From Deltaproteobacteria bacterium (GTDB taxonomy: Bacteria > Myxococcota_A > Polyangia > Polyangiales > Polyangiaceae), in assembly GCA_016218915.1 (NCBI GenBank), contig JACRCQ010000045.1, positions 62,001 to 126,000 on the forward strand: DNA of 64,000 nt, written 5' to 3'. Below, in pieces: positions 8,955 through 17,965 of this stretch. Numbering within the stretch: position 1 is the first letter of the stretch; each line of letters starts with the position of its first letter. The notes beneath the pieces are model-generated. The model was given only the letters and a program-made list of their open reading frames with translations. It did not search any database and was not told where the DNA came from. A program made the translations under genes and the position numbers.

Positions 8955-9923
8955 ATGCTCCGTCTGCTCTCCGCGCTCCGACGATTCCCGATTGGCGTGC
9001 GTACTTCCCTGTATCTGACCACGCTTGCCGTCCCGCGAGGAGCCTTGACCCGGGCAATGGCCGGTCGCGACGGGCAGCCTGCCGTGGAGAGCGACCCGTC
9101 CTTGCGCGACCCCGAGTTCTTCGATCAGGTGATGGACCTGGTCGAGCTGCTGGCAGAGCGATACTTCCGCTGGGACTTCAGGGGCGCTGAGCACGTACCG
9201 GCGACCGGCGCAGCGCTTCTCGTGGGCAACCACAACGGAGGTATCGTCAACACCGACAGCCTGCTGACCCTGGTGGCTGTGAGAAAGCAGCACGGTCCAC
9301 AGCGCGCGGTGTATTCCCTCGCCCACGACATGGTGTTCTTCGATCCGGTGCTCGGAAGGGTCGCCTCGCGCATCGGTGTGCTACGCGCGGGGCACGCCGC
9401 TGCCTCGCGAGCGTTGGACCGGGGAGACCTCGTGCTCGTGTACCCTGGCTCTGACCTGGACACGTGGCGTCCGTTCTGGCATCGCAATCGAATCGAGCTC
9501 GGAGGGCGTATGGGCTTCCTGAAGCTCGCCCTGCGGCAGCGGGTGCCGATCGTTCCCGTGGTCTCCGCAGGCACGCACGAGCAGATGGTAGTGCTGTTCC
9601 GAGGCGAGGAATTCGCACGAAAATCGGGCCTCAAGCGTCACCTGCGTGCGGAGGCGTTCCCCATCATGCTCGCGGTCCCCTGGGGCATCGCAAGCGGCTA
9701 TCTCCCCTATCTCCCGTTGCCTGCGCAGACGACGATAGCGTTCGGCAAGCCGATACGATGGGACGATCTCGGCCCGGAGGATGCCGAATCTCCGGAAGTG
9801 CTGGGTCGTTGCTATGACAGAGTCCGCAGGGAGATGCAGTCGCTGCTCGACACGATCACGGTCGGACGGCGATGGATGCTGGGGCAGAGGATGAAGCGGG
9901 CCCCCTCTCCCCCTACGGGGTGA
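8955..9923 (+). CDS. PlsC-type lysophospholipid acyltransferase family protein
   Basis: 322 residues from the ATG at 8955; an in-frame TTG at 8940 is the alternative. The acyltransferase motif I appears as VGNHNGGIVNTDS, and the second block as LVYPGSDLDTWRPF, both typical of the branch of the PlsC superfamily that contains soluble or monotopic acyltransferases. A later IVPVVSAGTHEQM matches the third block. The protein would transfer acyl chains to a glycerolipid at the membrane. Upstream, TAGGCT at 8944-8949 lies so close to the ATG that the message could be leaderless. The stop overlaps the end of the penicillin acylase gene on the other strand. Confidence 0.8.
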   Translation: MLRLLSALRRFPIGVRTSLYLTTLAVPRGALTRAMAGRDGQPAVESDPSLRDPEFFDQVMDLVELLAERYFRWDFRGAEHVPATGAALLVGNHNGGIVNTDSLLTLVAVRKQHGPQRAVYSLAHDMVFFDPVLGRVASRIGVLRAGHAAASRALDRGDLVLVYPGSDLDTWRPFWHRNRIELGGRMGFLKLALRQRVPIVPVVSAGTHEQMVVLFRGEEFARKSGLKRHLRAEAFPIMLAVPWGIASGYLPYLPLPAQTTIAFGKPIRWDDLGPEDAESPEVLGRCYDRVRREMQSLLDTITVGRRWMLGQRMKRAPSPPTG

Positions 9924-12843
9924 ATCGGATCCTCCCGAGCTTGTTCGTCGCGTACTCCTTGGACGCGCTCGCCACCACCGCCTCGTCCTTGAACGCAAGA
10001 TCGAACGTCTGGTTCTTTCGCCACAGCTCCATCTGGTCCCTGTAGTGAGGCGACTTCGAGTCGAAGATCTCCCCTCCAGGAAGCACGTTCCTGGCCTTGG
10101 CCCCTGCTGGATCGAGGTCGCACACGAACCGGATGGCTGGCCCCGAAGAGTAGGAGAAGTCGGTCACGGACAACCCGTGGTTGGCCACGTCCACGGTTCC
10201 ATTGTCCCCATGTCGCGGGAATCCGTTCGGGAACGATGGATCATCCTTGGTGGGAATCTTCAGCAGGTCGACCGGTGCCAGGAAGTCCAACGTGAGCGTG
10301 TGCAGCGAACCCCAGCGCCACGCGTCGAAGTCTGTACCCAGGCTCTTGACCAGCGCGTCGAGCGAGGCAACCAGCGCCTTGGCCCCGATCTCCCTCTTGG
10401 ACTCGAACGTCGGTGTCGACAGATCATCCCACAGCAGCGCGTCGCCCGTGGCCTGCGACAGCCCGGTCTTCAGCTGGTCCGGATGTGCGATCATGCGCAC
10501 CAGCAGCTTCTCCCGCATCGTGCTCGACACGTCGGTTCCGAGCGCCTGCAGCTCGTCGCCCAGCGCGGCGTCCGCCACCTGCGAGCGCCACATCGCCAGA
10601 AGAAGCGCGGCGCGCGAATCAGCGATCTGCTCTGCCGTGGGGTTGTCCTCTGCGGCACCCGACGGCGTATCGAAGCTCTTCCACGCCCCGATCGAATCGG
10701 CTGCCTTCTGCACCAGAGGCTTGGTGGTCGCCGAGACCCCCGCTGCGATCGCCGACAGCTCCGGGTGCTTGCCGCTCTGCGCAAGCTCCTCGGCGAGCGC
10801 CGTCGCAGCGTCCAGCAGCGCTGGAGCGAGCGCTTCCGCCCACTCGCTCACCGCGTCCGCCTGGATCGACTGCATGTCCTCGAGCGAAACCTTCTGCTGG
10901 GCATCCACCAGCGCCTTCAGCCGCTTGGTGATGCGTCCAGCCCGGGTTCCAGGGTCGTAGCTCGCCCCGAGATACAGCGGGGAGCCATCGACCACCGGCT
11001 CGTCGAAGAATGGATCGCCGTCGTCGGTCACCCCGATCGGGTCGGCGTTCGCCGTCACCAGGAATCCCTGCGCGGGATTGTACGCGTGGGGGATGTACTT
11101 GGGATCCATGTCGGCTCCCCACTCCGCGGTTCCATCCCCGGGCATCACCTTCCACGGTGCATGCCCAGCGGCGCGGCGCGGCACGCGAATCGTCTGCGTC
11201 CAGCCGAAGTTCCCCTGATCGTCGCCGATCACCCAGTTCTGGCCGCCGTACCTGAAGTCCTTGTCCAGCGACGCGACCGCCTCCTGCATCGTGCCTGCGC
11301 GGTCCACTCCGAGCACGGCGCGCAGCAGGGGTGCGGACTCATATCCCGTATAGCGAATCGACATCTCCTCGGGTCCCAGAGGCTCCACCGAATGCTGCCC
11401 CTGGAGAATCCTCGGGATCACCGGCCCGTGGTGCGGCACGTCGTAGAGAGTCACCTCCACCGTCTGCGTCACGTCCCCGTTCATCCCCACGCCGATCTTC
11501 TCCACACGCGGCGTCAGCGGCACCTTCGCGCCATTGAAGAGGACGCATGGATCGGACGACCCGTCACACGTCACCACCGACTCCTGGTAGACGTCGGTGA
11601 CATCGATGTAGTTGACCGTCGCGCCCCACGCCACGTGCTCGTTCATTCCCAGGATCACCCCGGGGATGCCCGGGAACTGCACGCCCATCACGTTGGTCGG
11701 AAATTCCCCTCCTCGAACGACCACGTGCGAAAGGTAGAACGTCGCCGGATTGGGCAGATCCAGGTGCGTGTCGTTCGCTACCAGCACGTGCCCCGTCGCA
11801 CTCAGCGTCGGCCCCAGAATCCAGTTGTTCGAGCCGAGCGATGGCTCGCGCGCATAGTCGAGCCCCACGCCGCGAACCGTGTCGCGGTCCGCTTCGAGCA
11901 GGGCATAGAGCGCGTTTGGACGCGTCGACAGGGCGGCGGTCGAGCTGTCTCCTCCCATCCCGGTCCAGCCCTGGATCGTGTGCGTCGGATCGATCGGCGA
12001 CAGGATCTGGAAGTCGGCCGCGATGCCTGCTCTCGCCTTGAGGGAAGGGTCCGTGGCCTGGTCGAACGCGATGGCTGCCTTGGCGTCGATCAGGCTCCTG
12101 TGGATCTCCTCGTCCGCGTTGAACGCCAGGTTGAATGCCTGAAGCTCTCCCAGCGTGAGCGTGTCGATCTCCGACCACGCAGCCGCCTTCTTCGGCATGT
12201 AGAGAATGGCCATCAGCTCCGGCATCGCCGTGTACTTGCCTGCCTTGAGGTCAGCCAGATACGCGTTCACTCCGGCCGAGAACGAGCCGAGCATGGCCAC
12301 AATCAGCTTGTCCGTGGGGTCTGACGAAGCCTTGAGCTTCTCGAACCCATCGGTCGCCGTCTTGCGAAGATGGTGGACGCGCATTCGGATGTCCGCGTCG
12401 ATCAGCCCCGCAGAGGCGCCGCCGAGCAGCTCTGCCAGCGTTCCCGACGCGCTTCGCCGAGCAAAATCCATCTCCGGGAACCGGTCGTGCGCCATCATGT
12501 ACCCTTGCGCAAATGACGCGTCCGGAAGTGTCTGCGCATAAATGTGCGGAATGCCCCACTCGTCGCGCACCATGTCCACAGGCGCAGACAATCCCGCTGC
12601 CTGGATGGTGTCGCTCAGGGCAATCGAATCCACGGGCGTGGAGAAGCTCTGCCCTTCGGTGCTGTCTGCATCCAACCCGGGCGCGTCCTGCCCGCCATCC
12701 GCGGATGTGCCTCCACTTCCCGCTTCGCCCCCGGGAGAAGCGCTCTCGTCAGAGCTGCACGCCGACGCCGAAGCGACCGCGCACGCAGCAAGAAAGGACA
12801 CGGCAACACCGGTCCAACCAGCCGATCGACTCGTAGGGGACAT
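9913..12843 (-). CDS. Penicillin acylase family (Ntn hydrolase) lipoprotein
   Basis: 976 residues, in the normal range for a penicillin acylase precursor. The N-terminus has a lipobox LAAC (Cys21) and an acidic, Ser/Gly-rich linker. The alpha-chain region begins at VDMVRDEWGIPHIYA and contains YMMAHDRFPEMDFARR. The autoprocessing site is GSNNW, with Ser338 as the predicted N-terminal nucleophile of the beta chain after spacer removal. RHGDNGTVDVA near the C-terminus is also typical of the family. Members hydrolyse amide bonds of beta-lactams, N-acyl-homoserine lactones or other acyl amides; the substrate cannot be told from sequence alone. A periplasmic or surface location follows from the lipobox. 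The gene is monocistronic. Confidence 0.88.
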   Translation of the reverse strand: MSPTSRSAGWTGVAVSFLAACAVASASACSSDESASPGGEAGSGGTSADGGQDAPGLDADSTEGQSFSTPVDSIALSDTIQAAGLSAPVDMVRDEWGIPHIYAQTLPDASFAQGYMMAHDRFPEMDFARRSASGTLAELLGGASAGLIDADIRMRVHHLRKTATDGFEKLKASSDPTDKLIVAMLGSFSAGVNAYLADLKAGKYTAMPELMAILYMPKKAAAWSEIDTLTLGELQAFNLAFNADEEIHRSLIDAKAAIAFDQATDPSLKARAGIAADFQILSPIDPTHTIQGWTGMGGDSSTAALSTRPNALYALLEADRDTVRGVGLDYAREPSLGSNNWILGPTLSATGHVLVANDTHLDLPNPATFYLSHVVVRGGEFPTNVMGVQFPGIPGVILGMNEHVAWGATVNYIDVTDVYQESVVTCDGSSDPCVLFNGAKVPLTPRVEKIGVGMNGDVTQTVEVTLYDVPHHGPVIPRILQGQHSVEPLGPEEMSIRYTGYESAPLLRAVLGVDRAGTMQEAVASLDKDFRYGGQNWVIGDDQGNFGWTQTIRVPRRAAGHAPWKVMPGDGTAEWGADMDPKYIPHAYNPAQGFLVTANADPIGVTDDGDPFFDEPVVDGSPLYLGASYDPGTRAGRITKRLKALVDAQQKVSLEDMQSIQADAVSEWAEALAPALLDAATALAEELAQSGKHPELSAIAAGVSATTKPLVQKAADSIGAWKSFDTPSGAAEDNPTAEQIADSRAALLLAMWRSQVADAALGDELQALGTDVSSTMREKLLVRMIAHPDQLKTGLSQATGDALLWDDLSTPTFESKREIGAKALVASLDALVKSLGTDFDAWRWGSLHTLTLDFLAPVDLLKIPTKDDPSFPNGFPRHGDNGTVDVANHGLSVTDFSYSSGPAIRFVCDLDPAGAKARNVLPGGEIFDSKSPHYRDQMELWRKNQTFDLAFKDEAVVASASKEYATNKLGRIRFTP

Positions 12844-12989
12844 GGTCCCTCCCTCCGATGGGTAGGCCCGTTACCTAATACCAGTACGGAGGATCGACAA
12901 GGTCGGACAAACACATCCTTCGTGACGCTCCGCATCAAGCGAGAGCTGCGCTCAGGCCTTCGCTGGCGGTGGCGTGCGGATGTTGACGG

Positions 12990-13811
12990 TCAGTAGAGCA
13001 GGTAGGGCATTCCCCACGGGTATATGACAATCGGCATCACGACGACAGAAGGCTGCGGCGCTTCGGACTCGGCCGCAGGGGGCGAGTCTGGAAGTCGAGT
13101 GGCGCCAAAGCCGGTGAATCCCTCGCCGCCTGCACCGATCCCTGTGAATCCCGAGGCGCCTGCGCCGACGCCTGTGAAGCCAGGGCCTGCGCCATAAAAG
13201 GCTGCCCATCGTTCCGTCACATCCGGCTTGCCGTAGCTCCTGGCTGCGGCAACGCGCTGCGGCGGACTCGCCGTGGGCGGAACGGCGGGCGTCGCAGCAG
13301 GCGGCGCGGACAACGTCACAGGGGGAGCGCTGGGAGCAGGACTTGCCGAAGGCTGCATTGCGACTGCACTCGCAGATGGCGCAGCGGCCACAGCGCTTGC
13401 CGATGGCTCGGTGGTCTCAGCGCTAGCCAGTGGGTCGACCGCAACGGCGCCTGAATCGTCCGAGATCCCCTCTCCGTAAGCAGCCGTCCGCGCCTCATGT
13501 GCCTGCGTCCAAGCCCGGTCGCCCTGCCCTGACCACGCGTTTGCAGCTGCAGCAGCCAGCCACTCTTCAGGCGCGAGAGTCCTCGGAGCGGGGGCGGGTA
13601 GCTGAGGGGACGGAGCTTCGGCAGTCGGCTCGCTCGCGACGGAATCGTCCTGCCCATCGATTCGCGGTGACTCGTTCGTCGCTTGCGCAGCGGTCGGAGC
13701 GGAAGTTGCGCTGCTGGTGAGTCCATCCGCACTTCGCTTTCCTCGGTCACATCCGAAGGCCCCCAAAGCGGGAAGAATCAAGGCCAGCCCGATGGTTGCT
13801 GTTCCTCTCAT
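12990..13811 (-). CDS. Ala/Pro/Ser-rich lipoprotein with GFTG repeats
   Basis: 273 residues from the ATG at 13811, which has GAGGGG seven bases upstream; an in-frame ATG at 13826 lies inside that ribosome-binding site and is less likely. The signal peptide ends at Cys21 (AFGC). The middle is low-complexity (PSASAVA units). Before it lies a short possibly structured segment (PEEWLAAAAANAWSGQG). The C-terminal part holds three GFTG units spaced ten residues apart (GFTGVGAG, GFTGIGAG, GFTGFGAT), then a hydrophobic VVVMPIVIYPWGMPYLL end. I do not recognise the family. It follows the double-kinase gene by 85 bases on the same strand. Confidence 0.55.
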   Translation of the reverse strand: MRGTATIGLALILPALGAFGCDRGKRSADGLTSSATSAPTAAQATNESPRIDGQDDSVASEPTAEAPSPQLPAPAPRTLAPEEWLAAAAANAWSGQGDRAWTQAHEARTAAYGEGISDDSGAVAVDPLASAETTEPSASAVAAAPSASAVAMQPSASPAPSAPPVTLSAPPAATPAVPPTASPPQRVAAARSYGKPDVTERWAAFYGAGPGFTGVGAGASGFTGIGAGGEGFTGFGATRLPDSPPAAESEAPQPSVVVMPIVIYPWGMPYLLY

Positions 13812-13896
13812 GAGGTTTCCCCTCATGGATTTTGGGCCGCGGAGTCCAAAGCGCAAGAGAGGAGCCGCCCAGGAGCGGGAGAGGGGGATGGGGAGG

Positions 13897-16467
13897 CTAG
13901 GGCCGCTCGACCCGCGCGAGCTTCGCCCGGTCCTTCGGCCGCGGCGCAGGCGCCTGCTTGTCAGCCTCTGGAGGGGGCAGCTTGCACAGATCCAGCACTG
14001 ACTTGACTTCGATGGAGCGCGGCTGCTCCGCCATCTCGGGCGTGAGCACCTCGACCGCCTGGCGGCACTCGTGCGTGTGCACCAGAACCCGGGCCAGAAA
14101 CAGCCTCGAGCGTCGCGACGGAGCGCGCGTCGCCCACATGCGTGCAGCGTCCACCGCAGCCGGCCAGTTGCGAGAGATGACAGCCTTCTGCGCCTTGTCC
14201 CGCAGAGCGGTCTCTGCATCCGTGTCCGCGGCAGCGGCTTGCGGCGGCTCGGGTGCAACCGTCTCTTGCGGCTTCTCGAGGGCGCAGGTCGTCGCCTCGG
14301 CCTTCTCCTCGATCGTCACGGCAGGCGCAGGCGCAACCGCCGCCTGGACCGCGGGCGCAGCGGGAGCCGGATCTGCGGCAATCGGCAGAACCGTGGCAAC
14401 CGCGGAGCGTATCTGCGCAGGGTAGCGCCGAGCCACGCCACCCGCGATCAGCACCAGCGCCACGCCGAAGATCGCAAGGGCAGCACCGAGGCCGGCGTTC
14501 CTGCGACGGCGACGCCGGAGATCAGGGGCCTGCAGCGCCCGGTCCATCTCATCGAGCATCGCCGCGGCACTCTGCGTGCGCGTCTCCACCTTGCGCGAGA
14601 GCGCGTGGAGAATCAGTCGCTCCACCTCGGCCGGCAGATCCAGCCCAGGAGCTGTGTTTCGCGGCGACTCCGCGTCGCGGTTGAGCTTGGCGTCGAGCAC
14701 GCGCACCGACGTGTCGTAGACGAACGGCAGCCGCCCCGTGCAAAGCTCGTACAGCACGCAGCCGAGCGCATACAGATCTGCGCGAGCATCGACCTTGTCG
14801 GCTCCCACCTGCTCCGGAGCCATGTATTCCGGCGTGCCGAACAGCGTGAAGCCGGACTTGTCATCGGATGCTTCCGTGGCTTCGTCCGGCGTCTTCGCAA
14901 GACCGAAGTCCAGCAGCTTCACCGTGCCGTCCACGCACATGAACAGGTTCGAGGGCTTCAGATCGCGATGCACCAGTCCGGCCTCGTGCGCGACCTTCAG
15001 CGCCCGGCCGACCTGCATGCCGATCTCGAGTGCCCGGGACCACCCCACCGGAGCCTCTCGCGCGATCAGCCGATCCAGCGTCTCGCCTTCGAGCATCTCC
15101 ATCGCGCAGAACAGCCTGCCGTCCACGGCCTGACCGAAGTCGTGCATCGCCACCAGGTTCGGGTGGGACAGACGGGACAGGGCTCGTGCTTCCCGGCGGA
15201 ACCGCGCTGCAAAGTCCGAGGAGATCGAGTGATCGCCGGACACGATCTTGAGCGCCACGCGGCGTCCCAGATCCACGTGCTCAGCCTCGAATACGGCGCC
15301 CACAGCCCCTTCGCCGATCTTGCGAAGGATCTTGTAGCGCGTGCCCGGCAGGATCGAATCGTCCACCGCAGGCGAAGGCGCACTCGGCTCCGGACCACCG
15401 TCCGCTGCCTCGCCCTCCTTCTCCTTGACCCGCGCCCCTGCCACCAGACGCGCGAACTCGCGTCGAGAGCGGGTGGGCTCGGACGGGTAGATCGTGGACA
15501 TGAACTGCGCGATTCGAGAACGCACGCCGCGCTCGCCGTTCGTCAGTGAAGGCGCCTTGGTGATCAGCGATGCGAGATCCTTGAGCGCTGCCCGCGCAGT
15601 GGGGTAGCGCTTGTCGAGCTCGTGCGACGTGAGCTTGGCGATCACCTCGTCGAGCTGGGCCGGCGCGTTGACCAGCTGCGCGATCGGCGGAAGCGATCGC
15701 GTGTTCTTCGCAACCGCGGCCAGGTGCTCGCCCGGATCGCCCTGCAGGAACCTGCGTCCTGCGGCCAGCTCCCAGAGCATCACGCCAAGGGCGTACAGAT
15801 CCACGCGGGCGTCGCCTGTGTTGCCATTGGCAACTTCCGGAGCCACGTACCCGGGCTTGGCGAACACTACGCCGGAGACCGTGTGGCACCTGCGGTTCTG
15901 CCCGCGCGCAGTGCCGAAGTCGATCAGCTTCACGTCGCCGCAGTAGCCGAGCATCACGTTCTGAGGGCTGAGATCGCGGTGCACGATCCCGAGCGGCTTG
16001 CCGCGGATGTCCACACGCTCGTGCACGTGGACCAGGGCTTCTGCGGTGGTGGTTGCGACAGCGACGGCGTCCGCCCACGTCAGACGATACGAGAGCGCCA
16101 GGGCGCGCGCGCGCACTTCGCCGAGGCTCCTGCCTTCGACGAACTCGACCACCACGAACGGCTCGCCCTTGTCGTCGGTCGAGGCCTCGAAGATCTGCGC
16201 AACACCCGGGTGCTGAAGCTGCGATTGCACGCGCGCTTCATCAAAGAAGCGGGCGAGGAAGGAAGCGTCCTTGGCATGCTCACGACGGATGATCTTGACG
16301 ACGCAGGGGCGCTCGGCGCCTTCGATGCCAGTGGTTGCAGCGAGGTAGACTTCTCCCATGCCTCCGCGCGCGATGAGCTTGAGCAACCAGTAGCGCCCGA
16401 AACGTCGAGCAACGGGCTCAGCGCTCGACTCGGAGTCGCCAGCAGCATGGGGGAATTCGGTCACCAT
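13897..16467 (-). CDS. Membrane Ser/Thr kinase with two complete kinase domains
   Basis: 856 residues. Kinase domain 1 (about 25-300) has the Gly loop ARGGMGEVY, Lys58, HRDLSPQN (Asp165, Asn170), DFG at 183-185 and APE at 209-211. Kinase domain 2 (about 378-640) has GEGAVGAVF, Lys407, HRDLKPSN (Asp502, Asn507), DFG at 520-522 and APE at 550-552. Both look catalytically competent. A run of Arg (651-656) precedes one membrane segment (about 659-679), followed by an Ala/Pro-rich linker and a C-terminal helical segment resembling TPR. The kinases would be cytoplasmic and the C-terminus periplasmic. Most bacterial Hanks kinases have one kinase domain, so the tandem arrangement is unusual. No partner phosphatase is nearby. 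Confidence 0.9.
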   Translation of the reverse strand: MVTEFPHAAGDSESSAEPVARRFGRYWLLKLIARGGMGEVYLAATTGIEGAERPCVVKIIRREHAKDASFLARFFDEARVQSQLQHPGVAQIFEASTDDKGEPFVVVEFVEGRSLGEVRARALALSYRLTWADAVAVATTTAEALVHVHERVDIRGKPLGIVHRDLSPQNVMLGYCGDVKLIDFGTARGQNRRCHTVSGVVFAKPGYVAPEVANGNTGDARVDLYALGVMLWELAAGRRFLQGDPGEHLAAVAKNTRSLPPIAQLVNAPAQLDEVIAKLTSHELDKRYPTARAALKDLASLITKAPSLTNGERGVRSRIAQFMSTIYPSEPTRSRREFARLVAGARVKEKEGEAADGGPEPSAPSPAVDDSILPGTRYKILRKIGEGAVGAVFEAEHVDLGRRVALKIVSGDHSISSDFAARFRREARALSRLSHPNLVAMHDFGQAVDGRLFCAMEMLEGETLDRLIAREAPVGWSRALEIGMQVGRALKVAHEAGLVHRDLKPSNLFMCVDGTVKLLDFGLAKTPDEATEASDDKSGFTLFGTPEYMAPEQVGADKVDARADLYALGCVLYELCTGRLPFVYDTSVRVLDAKLNRDAESPRNTAPGLDLPAEVERLILHALSRKVETRTQSAAAMLDEMDRALQAPDLRRRRRRNAGLGAALAIFGVALVLIAGGVARRYPAQIRSAVATVLPIAADPAPAAPAVQAAVAPAPAVTIEEKAEATTCALEKPQETVAPEPPQAAAADTDAETALRDKAQKAVISRNWPAAVDAARMWATRAPSRRSRLFLARVLVHTHECRQAVEVLTPEMAEQPRSIEVKSVLDLCKLPPPEADKQAPAPRPKDRAKLARVERP

Positions 16468-16536
16468 GCCCGGATGGTGCCAATGTAGGACAAAGAGGCC
16501 AAGTATTCGGATCTTCTGGGGAGGCAGCGCCTCGAG

Positions 16537-17139
16537 TCAGTGGGGCGCGAACAGCTTGTCCGCGAGGGTCGCCAACCGTTGCACGGTCCCCAGATCCAGA
16601 CCGGTCCCTGAAAACGGCCACGAAAACCCCCTGGATTCGACCCTGTTGCAGGAAAGCGAAACGAGCACGATCGCTTCGGCACCAGCAGGGGAGGCGATCG
16701 CACCGGCCGGAGGAGCGGAGAAGGTGAACGCCATCTCAGGGTGAAGGCACGATTGCGCCTGATCGTTGAATCCTTCCGCGTGCGCGAAGATCGACACGAT
16801 CTCATCGCGCAATGCGGGGTCAGCCACCTCGACCGACTGCAGCACACGAAAGCCCGCGAGTCGGCTCATGTTCGCATCGCTTCCGGAAGCGCCAGGGGGC
16901 TCGTAGTTCTGAAGCCGGTAGGCGACGATCTTCTGGACAGGCTCGGGCTTCCTTCGGTCTTGCGCGGTGGCGGGCGCTTGCTGTTCAGGAGCCTTGGCCG
17001 GGGGAACACCCACGATAGGGGAGCTTCGCGCCGGCGGGGTCGAGCCGCTGCACGCCGGCGCGATGCACGCGGCTGCCAGTGCCGCGAACCTGACCAGGCC
17101 GCAAAGCCCGACTTGCGCTGTGCAACGCCGCGATCGCAT
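16537..17139 (-). CDS. Hypothetical lipoprotein
   Basis: 200 residues from the ATG at 17139; a GTG seven codons upstream is an alternative and neither has a clear ribosome-binding site. A signal peptide ends at a lipobox-like site (LAAAC at Cys25 or APAC at Cys30). A Pro/Ala linker follows. The conserved-looking core has CLHPEMAFTF and later VLVSLSCNRV, a Cys-Pro...Ser-Cys pattern seen in small myxobacterial exported proteins with no known function. It lies upstream of the double kinase on the same strand with a 69-base gap, so cotranscription is possible. Confidence 0.5.
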   Translation of the reverse strand: MRSRRCTAQVGLCGLVRFAALAAACIAPACSGSTPPARSSPIVGVPPAKAPEQQAPATAQDRRKPEPVQKIVAYRLQNYEPPGASGSDANMSRLAGFRVLQSVEVADPALRDEIVSIFAHAEGFNDQAQSCLHPEMAFTFSAPPAGAIASPAGAEAIVLVSLSCNRVESRGFSWPFSGTGLDLGTVQRLATLADKLFAPH

Positions 17140-17246
17140 GACCACGAACGAATCTATCACTCGCAGGATGCGGGTTCGTGCCGAATCAGGGTCCTGACCA
17201 AGGTCGATGCGGATTGCGCAGCCAGCCGCACCGACGGCGAACGAGG

Positions 17247-17351
17247 ATGACCGCGAACTGGACGCGCGCTACGATTCGCAACATCGCCATGGCTCAAGAC
17301 GACCCCTCCAAGAGTCTCGTGGAAGGCCTGTTTGAGGAACCAGAGTCGTGA
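17247..17351 (+). pseudogene. Possible remnant of an upstream partner gene
   Basis: A 34-codon frame begins ATG ACC GCG and ends TGA at 17351, overlapping the GTG start of the next gene (GTGA). The last residues (SKSLVEGLFEEPES) read like the tail of a larger protein, and the frame stays open for at least 50 bases upstream without an obvious start. It could be a short leader peptide or the degraded 3' end of a two-gene unit. Weakly supported. Confidence 0.25.
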
Positions 17352-17728
17352 GACCACGGACCCTGGCCGAAGTCGCGTCTCGAGCGCTCGCGGGCGGCTC
17401 ATTCGACCCTTGCCTCGCAAGCTTCCTTGACGAATTCTATGCTGCTCGTGACTCGCAGATGCTCGCGGAACGGCCTCCGCTGCTCGCACCAACGCACGGA
17501 GATGTGGGGCAGGTCCAGGACGCCTACCTGGCTGCGACCGCTGAGGAGCTGGCACGACTCAACGGCGACGTGCCGCCAGCCTGGGTCGCCGAGGCAGGGC
17601 GCGCGCTCCATCGCCCCTACTTCGCTTCCCCTTTCCGCTCGCTCCGCGCAGTGCTCCTGCTGGAGAGTCCTGCTAGCTTTCGCGCCCGCAACCTGTTTGT
17701 CAGCGCAAACGCCTTATCGCGCGTCTGA
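17348..17728 (+). CDS. Small conserved hypothetical protein
   Basis: 126 residues from a GTG that overlaps the preceding stop. It contains FDPCLASFLDEFYAARD, a central alanine-rich helix and the C-terminal signature FRARNLFVSANALSRV. From memory, proteins with this ending occur in many high-GC bacteria as the second gene of a pair with a nucleotidyltransferase-like first gene, which may be a toxin-antitoxin or related cassette; I cannot verify this here. No intact first gene is present, only the short frame at 17247-17351. It is cytoplasmic by lack of signal or membrane segments. Confidence 0.5.
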   Translation: MRPRTLAEVASRALAGGSFDPCLASFLDEFYAARDSQMLAERPPLLAPTHGDVGQVQDAYLAATAEELARLNGDVPPAWVAEAGRALHRPYFASPFRSLRAVLLLESPASFRARNLFVSANALSRV

Positions 17729-17735
17729 TCCGAGC

Positions 17736-17821
17736 CCGTGCCCGAGCAGCACGAACCCGAGCACGAGCAACACGATCAGAAGGACCCAACAAGTGCGACC
17801 AAGTGCATGCGACCAGGTGCA
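17736..17821. repeat. Degenerate CGAGCA hexamers and a 14-base tandem repeat
   Basis: The first part (about 17736-17775) holds imperfect copies of CGAGCA/CGAGCC, the unit found in a perfect array at 59299. It is followed by two adjacent 14-base units, TGCGACCAAGTGCA (17794-17807) and TGCGACCAGGTGCA (17808-17821), differing at one base. The rest of the 237-base gap between 17728 and 17966 shows no gene. Confidence 0.6.
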
Positions 17822-17965
17822 TGACAAAGAGCGAGGGCAGACGCGGCATCGTCCGGAGGCCGCCGAGGACTGACCGAGCCGCCGTCCCCTGTCATCGCGC
17901 TGCAGGATGGCAGGCGACGAGATTCCGCAGGCGGCCCAAGGATGATGCCCGGCTGCCCGAGCGAG

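Noticed and set aside
10045..12324. A 759-codon open frame on the plus strand opposite the penicillin acylase gene
   Set aside because: Its translation is Arg/His-rich without any domain; it is the mirror of a real high-GC gene. Similar antisense frames lie opposite aceE, the kinase at 21574 and the pseudokinase region.
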